Source: Ursus arctos
Taxonomy: Eukaryota > Chordata > Mammalia > Carnivora > Ursidae
Reading direction: 5' to 3'
Assembly (NCBI RefSeq): GCF_023065955.2
Contig: NW_026622786.1
Location: 46,796,938 to 46,860,937 of the forward strand
Length of the DNA: 64,000 nt
The translations under genes and the position numbers were made by a program. The notes beneath the pieces were generated by a model. That model did not search any database. It was not told where the DNA came from and was given only the letters and a program-made list of their open reading frames with translations. Below are positions 1 through 11,779 of this stretch, in pieces (position 1 is the stretch's first letter; each line of letters starts with the position of its first letter).

Positions 1-765
1 AGCGAAGGAAGAATTCAAAGTAGCAAGCGGGCATGTGGTTAATAAAGCAAAGTCACATCACAAAATCGACTGCTCCCATTTCCAGGGCCCCCTCTTAGAG
101 GTCCACCGGCAGTCGTTCATTTATACTGACTTGAATCACAGTATGTGAAATGCTGTAGTTCTGCAATAACCAAGAAACTCTTGAGCTCTCCGGCTTAAAA
201 CAATCCCTCTTGTTTATAACTCAAAAGCACTTTCTGATAACTTCATTCTTTGTCTGAAGCTCTCCCACGTTTCTCATAGGAATTATCCCTACATGGAGCT
301 AGTTAGATCAATTTACCACACTTACAGCCTGCTGAAGCCTTTTGCACGCAACTTTTCTTAACAAAACATCGTCATGAGGAAGCACATGCAACCCAAGCCA
401 CTGATACTGGGATTTGTACTTGGACTTCCTGTTCTGTTTGGCTAAACTCTATGTTCTTGACCAACCTATTTTTATAGGTGAAAGTTTGTAAATTAATGTG
501 ACATCCTCCCCACTTACTGCTTTTCCTAATATCTCCTAATTTCCAATAAATACACCTAATACTTTTCCTCCTTAAAAAAAAGAAAAAAGGAATCTTTCTG
601 ATGCCTATTTGTTTACGAAAATGTTATACAACTATTTAGGAATGAGATATGTAGAAAACAATACCAGCCTGAAACTAAAAGTTTTAAATTATCTCAAAAG
701 ATGAAAAATTCATAAGAAAAGTAAACGGAGACAATACTGTTTACATCATTTCCTTTGCGTACAAG
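1..765. other. No recognised gene or repeat
   Basis: AT-rich sequence without a coding region I can support. The first 400 bases are slightly richer in GC and contain an AATAAA, but I could not match them to a known repeat or exon. Confidence 0.5.
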
Positions 766-769
766 TGAA

Positions 770-1040
770 AACATTTTTTAGTCTTCCTTGCAGTAGGGTG
801 GGACCGTGTGACTAATTCAGGATGATAAAATGTGAGTTAAGTGAGGTATATAAACACTTTTCTTGAAACTTCAGCTTTACTTCCTCTACCACAGCCACTG
901 AGGGGGGCCATGTATTGAGATGGTCAAGTCAAAAGATGGAAACAGCTTAGGGAGCTTCCCTTCAAAGCTGCTAAAGCTCCAAAAGACTTTGCATAAATAA
1001 GAAATAAATTTTGCAAAGCAACTGAGATTTGGAGATTTTC
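770..1040 (+). repeat. Ancient LTR-like interspersed repeat, family unresolved
   Basis: The stretch contains a CTTGCAGTAGGGTGGGACCG-type head, a TATATAAAC about 70 bases on, and a tail with GACTTTGCATAAATAAGAAATAAA-like spacing. This layout is familiar from an old mammalian interspersed repeat, but I cannot name the family with certainty. It is strongly diverged and has no coding capacity. Confidence 0.35.
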
Positions 1041-1149
1041 CCTCACCCCTACATAACATAGCTTAGCTCATTCTAAATAATACAGGAAGCAAAAAACAGA
1101 AGTGGGGAAGTTAATGTTTTCTAAACCTTTTATCTTGGATTGTCATTTG

Positions 1150-1680
1150 GTTTGATTAATATAATAAAGAAGATATATTAAATTATGATTGTTAGGGATA
1201 GAAAGATAAGCATCACCATATTGAAAAGCATAGTAGAACATAATTAGCAAGGCAAAAAAGGGAAATAACACAAGTATAATAAAGCCAGCAAAATAATAAA
1301 GAGAAAAAGGAAACAAAAGCAAAGTAAAATAAATAGCCAACATAAAATAAAATGCAAGTAATAAAAACAATTATATCATTTATAACACTAAATGTGAACA
1401 TGCTGAATTTCGTGATTAGAGAGGATAATTGTTAGAATGGGTAAAAACAAAATCTACACATATGTTGTTTACCAAAAAAAATTTAAAATAAAGTGATAAA
1501 AACAAGTTAGAAATAAGAGATAGGCAAAAGATTCCTAGACAACCGTGAACAACAGAAATTAATTTTGAGAAAGCAGGGGAGAGACTACAAAGAGGAGAAA
1601 ACAAACCAGGAGGAGCTAAATGATGAATTTTAAAACTGAAATTCATAAATGAGAAAAGAAAACATAATAGAAAAATTGAG
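1150..1680 (+). mobile_element. Old LINE-1 fragment (ORF2 endonuclease region)
   Basis: Around 1380-1500 the bases follow the L1 ORF2 endonuclease-domain pattern (ACACTAAATGTGAA, then TGTTAGAATGGGTAAAAACA). No reading frame stays open on the sense strand, so this is a dead, heavily diverged L1M-type fragment. The antisense ORFs across it are by-products of its A-rich sense strand. Confidence 0.5.
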
Positions 1681-1736
1681 CAAACAAAACTGGGTGGTTT
1701 CTTTTGGCAAGAGTAATGAAATAGATAAACCTTTAG

Positions 1737-1908
1737 GGTTGCCTGGGTGGGTCAGTTGGTTAAGCGTCTGCCTTCAGCTTAGGTCATGATCCTGGGGTCC
1801 TGAGATCAAGCCCTGCTTTGGGCTCCCTGCTCAGAGGGAAGTCTGCTTCTCCCTCTCTCAGCTCATGCTCTCTCTCTCTCTCAAATAAATAAATAAAATC
1901 TTTAAAAA
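1737..1908 (+). mobile_element. CAN-SINE (tRNA-derived carnivore SINE)
   Basis: The head GGTTGCCTGGGTGGGTCAG, the GGTTAAGCGTCTGCC box and the (TC)n AAATAAATAAAATC tail are visible in order. An imperfect 18-base target-site duplication lies at 1719-1736 and about 1909-1926 (both begin AAATAGATA and end CTTTAG), which fixes the ends. The imperfect duplication suggests an older copy. Confidence 0.9.
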
Positions 1909-2044
1909 AAATAGATAGTTCTTTAGAAGTTCAGTACACACACAGATTGTATAAGGGAATATCTTTTGATTAATTAACTATTTCTGGGCACTAGATGTGG
2001 ACGCTTACCACATAGCTGGGCGATCGTGGCAGTTGTGTGCATCT

Positions 2045-2420
2045 CTCAGGACCTTCGTAATTAAAACTATTGGCAACATCTAAATATTCATCAGTTGAAG
2101 GCTGGGTAAAGCAGCGATACAATAGCCACCAAATGGAACACATGACATTAAACAATACATGATAATGTATATATACGGTTGTAGCCATGGAAAGGCACCC
2201 ACAATTTTAAAAATAGACAGGCTACACACATCATGTACAATATGATCATGTAATAATTTCTATGTACCTTATAAAGGAAAACATCTGAAAGGATAGATGA
2301 TAGAATTTTTAGTGATATTTTTGCTACCTTCTTGTTAATTCTTTTTTAGGATTTGAATTACTTTTCTGTATTAATATTGCTTTTATAATGAGTAAATACA
2401 ATTTTCACTTTGAAAAACAA
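2045..2420 (+). mobile_element. Old LINE-1 3' end fragment
   Basis: The bases around 2075-2150 (ACATCTAAATATTCATCAG followed by an AATAG..ACATGACATT pattern) resemble the terminal ORF2/3' UTR part of an old mammalian L1. The fragment is short and diverged, and the boundaries are approximate. Confidence 0.45.
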
Positions 2421-5400
2421 AAAAAAATCATGAGTTCTGGGCATTTTTAACAAATGAGCTGAGAGAGAGGTCACAGATATTTCAAAATTATGTACTGATC
2501 ACTTTTGTATAGAATTCAGTCTTAGGGAACATAGTCAAAGAAAGGGCTAAGTTTAGATTTAAAATCATTGAATGAAACAACACATACTAGTTTTTGCTTC
2601 ATAGTAAGTTTAGTTCATTATCTGCCTTTAAAAAAAGCAAAGGGAAGGCAGATACTGGGTTCCTTGCAGAATAACAATTAATAGTTTCCTAATAATTGAG
2701 CTTGGCCTACCAAAAAAGTTATTTAACTTTGGATTTATTCAGAACTTTCTAAACTCCTCCCATATTTCTTACCTTATTTGTGAGATAAGTTCTAGCATTT
2801 TTCATATTTCGTATTAATATGTAGACATATTTTACAAAAATAGAATCTATATTAACCCATACATTAAGCCAATTTATAATTTCAAGAAGACACGTTTAAA
2901 CACAAGGAGGTCGTCAAGATAATCTGAGGAGTTTATATAGAAACAGTTGGCTGATAGACAAGGCTAATTAAATTTACTTATCTCCTGTATATGGAAACTG
3001 CATTTCTGAAGTCATTGTTGAGTAAGAGGCACAGTTTTTGCTTTCCTGATGCTTAAGATAGCTCTGATTCAGAGTGGTCTCTACTTTCTATTTGAACAAG
3101 TATTCTTAAATGTTTCATATCTCCCAATTAATCTTTAATTTAAACTATTTTGACCTATTCTCAGTAAATTTGGCAACAAAAAATTCTTCCCTAAAGAAGA
3201 CAGTAAAAATCATGAGGTAAAAATCTGTCATTTGGATCTTAATCTAGTCAATCTAAATATATTGAGGGCCTAAAACCACGTGACTTTGTTGCGACTCTTA
3301 AGAATACAAAAGGGAATAGAGTAACTTTCCTTCAAACATCTTAATAGAAACCTGAGAGGAATAATGTGAGATTCATAATTATAAGAAAAATTATAATAAT
3401 TTTTGTAGAAATACTTTTCTAATACAAAACTACAATGAAGAGAAGTTATTTATTAGGTATATATTTAAGGGCTTACTATGACTTAAGTACTAGGATATAT
3501 ATATCTCTACCAAACAAAGTATATTATGCCTCTGGCCTTCAAGGAAATGAGTTAATTGAGGAAAGTTTGGCTTCAGACTCAATAATTGGCTTCTATTAGA
3601 CATGGTGTCCTGTCATTCTTACTGGTGATACAGAGCTCTTCAAAGTATATACCACATCAGTGGATGATTTATATCTCACGAATAATTTATTTTATTTTAT
3701 AAACTAAGAAATAGTATCTGCACCAATACATTTTATATAATTCATAAATAAATATTTTAAAATAAAGTATAAAAATCCCACCCTTTTTGGGGCATGCTTA
3801 TTTGTCTCAGTTAACAATCCATCTTATGAATATCAGAAATAGAAGAGTTGAAAAAAATCAGATGCTGACTTTCTTGCTTACATTTTACAAAAGTTGAATT
3901 TTCCCATTGAGCAAAATTTTCTGAACTTTAAGTCCACTGATATGTAGATATGTCTAACACATTGCAATACCTCAGTGAATTTATTTGCAAAGCATTTCTA
4001 AGGTCATTTTTCAAAAAAAATCTATCTCAGTCATTAAAAGTATCTTTTAGACTTACAAAATATAAATTTATAAGAAAAGAAAGCTTTGCAAAATCATAAT
4101 ACCACTTAAAATATCAAATACAAAAATATTTTGTACAGTGCATTGTATTCGAATATATTGCTAGGTATCATGTTTATGTATATATGTAAAAATTTTTCTC
4201 AAATACATGAAATATGGACTATTAGGGAATGATGACTTTGAAATTTTGATCATGTGGAAGCTTCTAAGCAAATCTTTGTTACAGTTAGTATAAACTTATT
4301 TTACTGTTTTGTATATGGACCAAAAATAACTGAATTCACAGTGATTTAATCTGTGAAATTATTTAGAATATGATTATAATAATTCAGTGGCATTTAATTC
4401 AAACACCCTCTAAGCTGGTTTTTGCTGCTTCACCTTAACTGGTTCATTTGGATTATCTCATATTGTTTCCACCCATGATATCATGCATAGTGGGAGTAGT
4501 CTTGGTTTCTGAATTTTAATATGTTCTTACAGCTGTTCACTGAAAACCCAGTAGCTGATGAACAAACATTAGATAAAGTGGCTTATGAACCAAATATTAA
4601 GCTGGATTTTTGAATTACTATTTTCCAAATTTTTGTCAACTTCCAATATTAAAGTTAGTCACTTCTATTCAAAAGTAGTTCAGCCTAAATATATTTTAAA
4701 TTAAAAGTCTTTTTGAAGACCTTGATAATTAATCTTTCATTCCATGACCTTTCTTCTGTTAAATCTCTTTCCATGGAGCACAAAATCTTCTAAATACTCA
4801 ATGCATTGCTATTCCAATTAGATGGATATTTCACAATTTTCCTCTTTTCACAATATCATCTATCTCACAAATTAAAAATAACACTTTATAGATACAGTTT
4901 TGATGAGAATGCTACTGATTGATCTATCATTGTGTACACACATACAGGTAATAGGGTAATAATAAAATACTCATATAGGTACATGGGTAAATAACAATAA
5001 AAACATCTGTTCTATTATTTAGACTAAGAACAAAATATAACCAAATCTTCATCTCAATCCACTATCAATTTCTACATATTCGTTTGCCTTGAACATTTTG
5101 TCTTGAACAAATAAGTATCAAAACACTTATCTTTTCCTGGAGTTTCTCCCCAAATGTAGAACATCCTCTCACAAGCTAGTCTGGATTCTCTGGATGGTTC
5201 TTTTTATGTATGCTTCATAGAGCCAAAATAATCAGTCTATACCCCAATCCCATACCTTACCAGAGATGGGAGACAGTGCAAGTTCAGAGAAGACTCACCA
5301 GTGAGAGAGGAAAATAATTGAAAGAAGAAAACAACCAGCATATATTTTTCCTAATGCCTAAAGCAGAACAAAGTTCATCTGCCCACCAAATGCCATCTTT

Positions 5401-5973
5401 GGCACAGAGTTAAGAGAAAAAGAAGATGAAGAAAAAAAATAATGGGTACAGTTTCTCCAAGGGCAAAGTAAAGCAAGAGAAAGACAGAATCATCTGAAAT
5501 TACTCTGGAGGGTCAAAACCATGCTATGTAAGCACTTTGGCAGGCTCGTGGGACCATTTAAAAGTGAGGCCATACCCAAGAACTGCTTACCAGGAACAAT
5601 GGCCCCCACAAATGATGAGCCACTTACTATTGTACAATATGATTAAAGATGAGCATACTGACTTCTCTGTAGGGAAATTAGAAGTGGGAGCTCTAATGGA
5701 CAACTTTCCTTAACTTAGATTCCATCGTGTTATGCATCTGATTTTTCCCTTCCAGCATTAAATACATTTTTACTCACCTTTGAAACCAAAGTTGAAATAA
5801 AGAAATCTGTTTATTTATATATTAGTTTTATGAGAAAAACTTAATAAAAAAATAGCAAATGTTAATTTTCATTAATAATTTCTCATGGAATATAAGCAAT
5901 AAATGATAAATTTTAAAATAATTTTGCTTTTCCTCCAGAGTATGAACATGTGTATTTAAAGTGTTAAATATCA
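2421..5973. other. Unrecognised AT-rich sequence
   Basis: About 3.5 kb of AT-rich DNA with no ORF of note, no CpG clustering and no repeat that I recognise. It may include very old repeats below visual detection. Confidence 0.5.
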
Positions 5974-7742
5974 GAGTTTGTGGAGAAGATGGTGGAGTAA
6001 GAGGATCCTGGGCTCACCTCATCCCACAGATACACCTAAATAACACTCACATCAGTGTAAATAACCCAGAAAATGACCCAAAATCAGGCAGAACAGACTT
6101 TCCACAGCTAAATGTAGAAAAGAGGCCACATCAAAGAGATACAGAGATGTGGCTGGGAGCCAACTAACCTGCAGAAATATCAGCAGGAGGGAGGGATGCT
6201 GGAGGCATGAAGAGGGGAGAGGAGCAGACCCAGCCCAGGCACCCCAGGCATGGGGGATCCATAAGGGGAAAAAGAATCCCCATAATATGTGGCTTTGAAA
6301 CCCAGAAAGTGATAACTTTGCAAATTCCTACAATCAATGGGGCTTAACACCTAGAACCTTAAAAATCTGTGGACTCGGCTCTGGGAGGGCAGAGGGTGAT
6401 GGGAAACTGAGTCCCTGACCTTAAGAGACAGCATAACAAACAGCCTGGTTGATATATAGCATAGAAGAAGAAGTTTTAAAAATGCCTGGGGTTTATGGGA
6501 GAGAGATTTATTTACTAATAGCAGAGCCTGTGCTGGTGGACAGGGATCTTTGGGAGACTTCACCAAGAATAAAAGTGCTGGGGGGCATAATTTCCCTTCC
6601 TTGCCACCCAGCCTAGATACACAGACAATTGTGGAGACAGCACAGTGGGTACCAACACAGCAGGAACTCTCTCTACCTACCTTGCTAACAGAATGCTCCA
6701 CTTTGGCACTCTTCTGTGAATCTACCCCCTCTATTCCAGTCTTGGCTGGAGTTTTTCCTGGTGGCTGAAGGTCCCCTCTTGCAGTGAACCAGCATGGACC
6801 TTGCTCAGTCCCACAGCTCAGTCCCATATTCTGCAGAAACCCACCTTCTAATACACCCTCAGCAGGAGTCCAAACAAAGCAGTGCCACAAACCTACAGTG
6901 TGCAAGCAGCCCTAACAGGGGGAAGCCCCATTCCAAAATGACTCCTATCTGAGGACAGGGGAAGAAATCTCCAGTCTTACTGTGGCCCTCGCAGTAGTCT
7001 GGGGTCAGACATCAGACATGAATGACAGCACAGTTCAGTGCTACTGCATTTCTGGCAAATGCCCCATCTGAATTAAGTCAAGCTAAAGGCAGCCCCAGAT
7101 TAGCTCAATAGCAACACAGGGAACAATTCCTACCCACAACAGGTAAAGAGAGCCATTGCAGATCACTAAAGGCAAAAGTGGCTCAGCCACAATAGTAGGG
7201 AACACACAACAAACATTGGAGACACCCCTGAAGCACCAGATTCTGGTGAACAGGGAATATTACACTGCAAGGCACTACAGGACCTCTTCTTCATAAGGCA
7301 ATTACTTTCAAGAGCAGGAGATGTAGTTTACTTTCCTTACACATAGAAATAGACACAGAGATTTAGACAAAATGAGGAGATAAAGGAATATGTCCCAAAT
7401 GAAGAACAGAACAAAATCACAGCAAGAGAGCTAAATGAAGAGAGATAATATGCTTGATAGACAGTTTAAAGTAATGATCATAAAGGTATTCAATGAACTT
7501 GAGAAAAAGCTGGAGGACCTCATTGAGACCCTCAAAACAGAGATAGAAACATAAAAAAAGAACCAATCAGAGATGAAGAACTCATTAACTGAAAATAAAA
7601 ACACACCAGATGGAATAAATAGAAGACAAGAGGAAGTAGAAGAATGGATCAGCGACCTAGGGGATAGAGTAATGGAGAGCAAGTTAATTGTCCTAATGAA
7701 TAGGAGAGAGGAAAATAATAATAAAAGATGAAAATAGACTTT

Positions 7743-7791
7743 GGCTGTCTCTATCTCTGTCAAATAAATAAATAAAATCTTTAAAAAAAAA
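7743..7791 (+). mobile_element. 3' tail of a CAN-SINE at an L1 deletion junction
   Basis: GGCTGTCTCTATCTCTGTC, then AAATAAATAAATAAAATC and poly-A, is the last part of a CAN-SINE. The SINE head is absent. On its left is L1 ORF1 sequence and on its right L1 ORF2 sequence. I infer that a SINE inserted in ORF2 and that a deletion then removed everything between ORF1 and the middle of the SINE. Confidence 0.85.
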
Positions 7792-8182
7792 TATCAATAC
7801 TACCCAAAACAGTCAACACATTTAATGTAATCCCTATCAAAATACCACCAGCATTTTTCACAGAGCTAGAATGAACAATTCTAAAATTTGTATGGAATAA
7901 CAAAAGACCCCAAATAGCCAAAGCAATTTTGAAAAAGAAAAGCAAAGCTGGAGACATCACAATTCCAGACTTCAAGTCATATTACAAAGCTGTAGTGATT
8001 AAGACAGGATGGTACTGACACAAAAACAGACCCATAGATCAATGGAATAGAATAGAGTACCCTGAAATGGACCCACAACTATATGGTAACAAATCTTTAA
8101 CAAAGCAGGAAAGAACATCCAATGGAAAAAATACAGTGTCTTCAACAAATGTTGGGAAAACTGGACAGCAACATGCGAAAGA

Positions 8183-8863
8183 ATGAAACTGGACCACTTT
8201 CTTACACCATACACAAAAATAAACTCAAAATGGATGAAAGACCTAAATGTGAGACAGGAAACCATAAAAATCCTGGAGGAGACAGGCAGCAACCTCTTTG
8301 ATATCAGCTGTAGCAACTTCTTACTAAATATGTCTCCTGAGGCAAGGGAAACAAAAGCAAAAATGAACTATTGGGACTTCATCAAGATAAAAAGCTTCTG
8401 CACAGTGAAGGAAACAATCAACAAAAATAAAAGGCAACCCACAGAATGGGAGAAGATATTTGCAAATGACACATCTGATAAAGGGTTAGTATCCAAAGTC
8501 TATGAAAAGGATATCAAACTCAACACCCAAAAAGCAAATAATCCAGTTAAGAAATGGGCAGAAGGTGTGAATAGACATTCTTCCAAAGACATACAGATGG
8601 CTAAGAGACACACGAAAAGATGCTTAACATCACTGATCATTAGGGAAATACAAATCAAAACTATAATGAGATATCACCTCACACCTGTCAGAATGGCTAC
8701 AGTGAACAACACAGAAAACAACAGGTTTTGGGGAGGATGTGGAGAAAAGGGAACCCACTTATACTATTGGTGGGAATGCAAACTAACGCAGGCACTCTGG
8801 AAAACAGTGTGGTCGTTACTCAAAAGGTTAAAAATAGAAATATATATTATATATAAAATATAA
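8183..8863 (+). pseudogene. LINE-1 ORF2 C-terminal remnant
   Basis: An open frame of 226 codons encodes the C-terminal part of L1 ORF2p, the endonuclease/reverse transcriptase that copies L1 RNA at a nicked target. Family-typical stretches are present: [12 protein letters not shown] near residue 6, [12 protein letters not shown] near residue 85, [10 protein letters not shown] near residue 164 and the C-terminal cysteine region near residues 184-200. There it reads [14 protein letters not shown], so an expected inner cysteine is replaced by tyrosine. The frame runs out in TA-rich sequence instead of the usual ORF2 end. The endonuclease and polymerase domains are absent upstream, so the product would not function. 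Confidence 0.85.
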
Positions 8864-9070
8864 TTATATATATATTACATGTTATAATAAATACATCATA
8901 AATAGAATTATATATAATAGAATATTACTCAGCCATAAAAAAGAATGAAATATTGCCTTTGGCAATGATGTGGAGCTACAGTGTATTATGTTAAGTGAAA
9001 TAGGTCAGAGAAAAAAACATATTTTTACTCTTATGTGTAATTTAAGAAACAAAACAAATGAGTAAAAGGA

Positions 9071-9115
9071 ATCTATCTATCCATCTACTTACCTACCTAC
9101 CTACCTACCTATCTA
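9071..9115. repeat. (CTAT/CTAC)n tetranucleotide repeat
   Basis: ATCTATCTATCC, then repeated TACC units and a final TATCTATG, within the 3' UTR of the L1. Confidence 0.85.
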
Positions 9116-9339
9116 TGTAGATACAGAGAGACAAACCAAGAAACAGACTCTTCCTATAGAGAACTAACTGATGGTTACCAAAGGGGATGGAGTGGGGTGT
9201 TGGGTTAAATAGGTGATGGGGATTCCTTAATCCCCAATGCACATGTGATGAGCTCCCGGTGATGTACGGAATTACTGAATCACTATATTGTACACCTGAA
9301 ACTAATCTAACGCTATACAAAATAAAGTTACACTTACAC

Positions 9340-9381
<42 letters not shown>

Positions 9382-9383
<2 letters not shown>

Positions 9384-10430
9384 ACCCCACACAATTAAGG
9401 ATTTTTTTTCTTAAAAGTGTATTCCATCCCCCTGAAAATAAAAGGATGATTTTCAGCCTGTCCCAGCTCTGGCATAGCAGACAATAAAGGGTCCAGTGGG
9501 TCCAGGGTATGCGTACACTGACTGGATCACAGAAGCATGGAAGTTATTTTCCTATCCATTCTGCACCTCTAAGCACATCCTTGGAAAGGAGAAAGACATT
9601 TTCCCTTTCCCTCACACATAGTGGGGTGCATGTCAAAGGGTAACAATTCTCCAACATGGTTAACATCCTATTATACCATCCAATAACTGTCATTATTTCT
9701 TCTTATAATTTGGATGTAATAATACCTTGCTTTACTAACTACCATTTATCGACTGAGAAAAGAGGCAGAACTGAAATAAAACAGAAGCATTCATTTGGGG
9801 TCTTAGAGTTGCAATTTGAGAGCACAAATTCAGGTAGCAACCCAAACTGTGTCCCACTAGGTAACAAAAGTTAGGGGCTTTTAAAGACAAAAGGGAATGC
9901 TGTATATACTGTTTACAAATAATTGTGATTGGTGTTGGTGGCAGAAAACAAATCTCCGTTAAATGAATTTGGTTGCTAAGGCTATCACTGAGCAAAGTCC
10001 ATTACTGAAGCAAGTTGCAGGTGTTCCTGCAGAGCTCCTGGAATATTCACTGTTTGGCCTTGTTCAAAAGTTCATGTTCCACCCGGTGAAGACATGTGTA
10101 AGGCCTACCTCTTTAATGGCCTCCCAGCTCCATTTTGAAATCTCTTGACATAAGTAACGCCATTTCATTTCACCCTTCACACATTTCAAAAGATTAGAAG
10201 TAATAAGTGCAATATGTTTATATTTTTAATATAAAAAAGACTTAGAACAATTTCAGTCACTAAAATTATATCATAGCTATCAAGTCATAGGCAATACTGT
10301 TTCTTCCTAATGGTCCCTTAACGCTCAATTTTATTAACATCAGGTTTTTACTTATAATGCAAAAGCAGCAATGAACAGAGTAGTAAAATTTTCTATTTCC
10401 TGTATCTCCTCTTTCATTACAAATAAAATT
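9382..10430. other. Unrecognised sequence between two L1 copies
   Basis: Mixed-composition DNA without a supported gene. The short ORFs here (for example 9656-9874 and 9963-10148 on the plus strand) have no recognisable domain, and an old diverged repeat is possible. Confidence 0.4.
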
Positions 10431-10437
10431 TGTATTA

Positions 10438-11310
10438 AAAAAAAAAAACCTAGAAGACAATGTACTGAATGGGAGAAGATTTTTACAAATAACATATCTA
10501 ATGAAGGGTTAATATCTAAAATATATAAACAATGCATACAATTCAACACCAAAACAACAACAGCAGCAGCAACAGCAACAAATAATCCAATTAAAAGTAG
10601 GCAAAAGACAGGAACAATCATTTTTCTAAAGAAGACATACAGATAGCCATCAGACACATGAAAAGATGCTCAAAATCACTAATCCTTAGGGAAATGCAAA
10701 TCAAAATCACAATGAGATATCACCTCACATCTATTAGAATAGCTAAAATCAAAACTAAGAAACAAATGCTGTTGAGGATGTGGACAAAAAGGAACCCTCA
10801 TGAACGATGGTGGGAATGCAAATTGGTACATCCACTGCAGAAAACAGTATGGACTTTCCTCAAAAAACTAAAAATAGAGTTACCATATGATCCAGTAATT
10901 CCACTATTGACTATTTACCCAAAGAATAAAAAAACACTAATTTAAAAAGATATATGCACCCCTATGTCTACTGCAGCATTATTTACAATATCCAAATTAT
11001 GGAAGCGGCCCAAATATCCAACAATAGATGAAAGAATGAAGATGTCACACACACACACACACACACACATACACGCAATGGAATATTAGTCATAAAAAAT
11101 GAAATCTTGACATTTGCAACAACATGGAGGGATCTAGAAGGTATAATGCTAAGTGAAAACAGAGAAAGACAAATATCATTGGATACTATATATGGAATTT
11201 TGGAAACAAATAAATGAGCAAAGAGAAAAAGACAAACAAAAATCTAGACTCTTACAGAGAGCAAACCTATGGTCACCAAAAGGGAGGTGGGTGGGGGAAA
11301 TTATCCATCT
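10438..11310 (+). mobile_element. LINE-1 3' fragment (5'-truncated)
   Basis: ORF2 C-terminal sequence is readable in two frames: TEWEKIFTNNISNEG near 10470 and [11 protein letters not shown] near 10710, then [15 protein letters not shown] near 10830. A short 3' UTR follows. A (CAA/CAG)n patch lies at about 10553-10580 and a (CA)n tract at 11046-11069. Stops and frameshifts split the reading frame, so it is an inactive copy older than the one at 6-9 kb. Confidence 0.85.
11046..11069. repeat. (CA)12 microsatellite
   Basis: Uninterrupted CA dinucleotides inside the L1 3' region. Confidence 0.95.
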
Positions 11311-11779
11311 AAAAAACATACATCAATAACCAAGCCTGGAAATTTGCCAAACAGACATACTTGCAACACAATAATACACGTATAACGAAACTCTGAATTA
11401 ATTCATTGGTAGGGTCACTCATATATTTAACTAAAATCTACAAAGTGCCTATTCACGGAAGACACTGTGTTTGAAGCCAGGTTGTGAAGAACAACATAGG
11501 TAGCTTATTGGGGAATGCAGCTACTAGGTAATCGTAAGCATAATAAACACATAATAAACATAATAAACAGGCAAAGCACGGGATGTACATAGAAGTGAAG
11601 TTGGTCTGAAGATGAAGAAAGATTCCTGTATTATGAGGTTAAAGAGAAGTATTTCAAGCAAGGGGAAGTAGCACTTGATCAAAGGTCTGAAAAAATAAAA
11701 TAGCATGTTTAAGCAACTGAAAAAAACGGTAATGTGCTAGTGTAGAGAAAGCACACTGAGGTCTTTGGAAAAATGTGTC
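11311..11779. other. Unrecognised sequence
   Basis: No gene or repeat recognised. A short run of CATAATAAA units near 11540-11570 is the only local pattern. Confidence 0.4.

Larger units (their letters stand above)
5974..9381 (+). mobile_element. LINE-1 with intact 5' end, internal deletion and long poly-A tail
   Basis: The element starts with a carnivore L1 5' UTR (GGAGAAGATGGTGGAGTAAG near 5983), which runs about 1.4 kb. An ORF1 coiled-coil stretch follows (about 7430-7735), then a 49-base SINE tail (7743-7791). The sequence then re-enters L1 at late ORF2 (7792 onward) and ends in a 3' UTR with AATAAAG and 41 uninterrupted A residues (9341-9381). A full-length L1 is about 6-7 kb, so roughly 3 kb is missing: the end of ORF1, the endonuclease and most of the reverse transcriptase. 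It cannot mobilise itself. The region 8835-8910 has been replaced or expanded into TA-rich sequence. I found no convincing target-site duplication. Confidence 0.9.

Noticed and set aside
1143..1646. Several overlapping hydrophobic minus-strand ORFs
   Set aside because: They are the antisense of an A-rich old L1 ORF2 fragment; T-rich antisense strands give long Phe/Leu/Tyr runs without coding meaning.
8183..8863. Possible host gene of 226 codons
   Set aside because: The peptide is the C-terminal part of L1 ORF2p; it is a retroelement remnant.
10553..10580. CAA/CAG trinucleotide run resembling a coding poly-glutamine tract
   Set aside because: It is only about nine units of mixed CAA/CAG inside a broken L1 fragment, so it is a local slippage product in a dead element.
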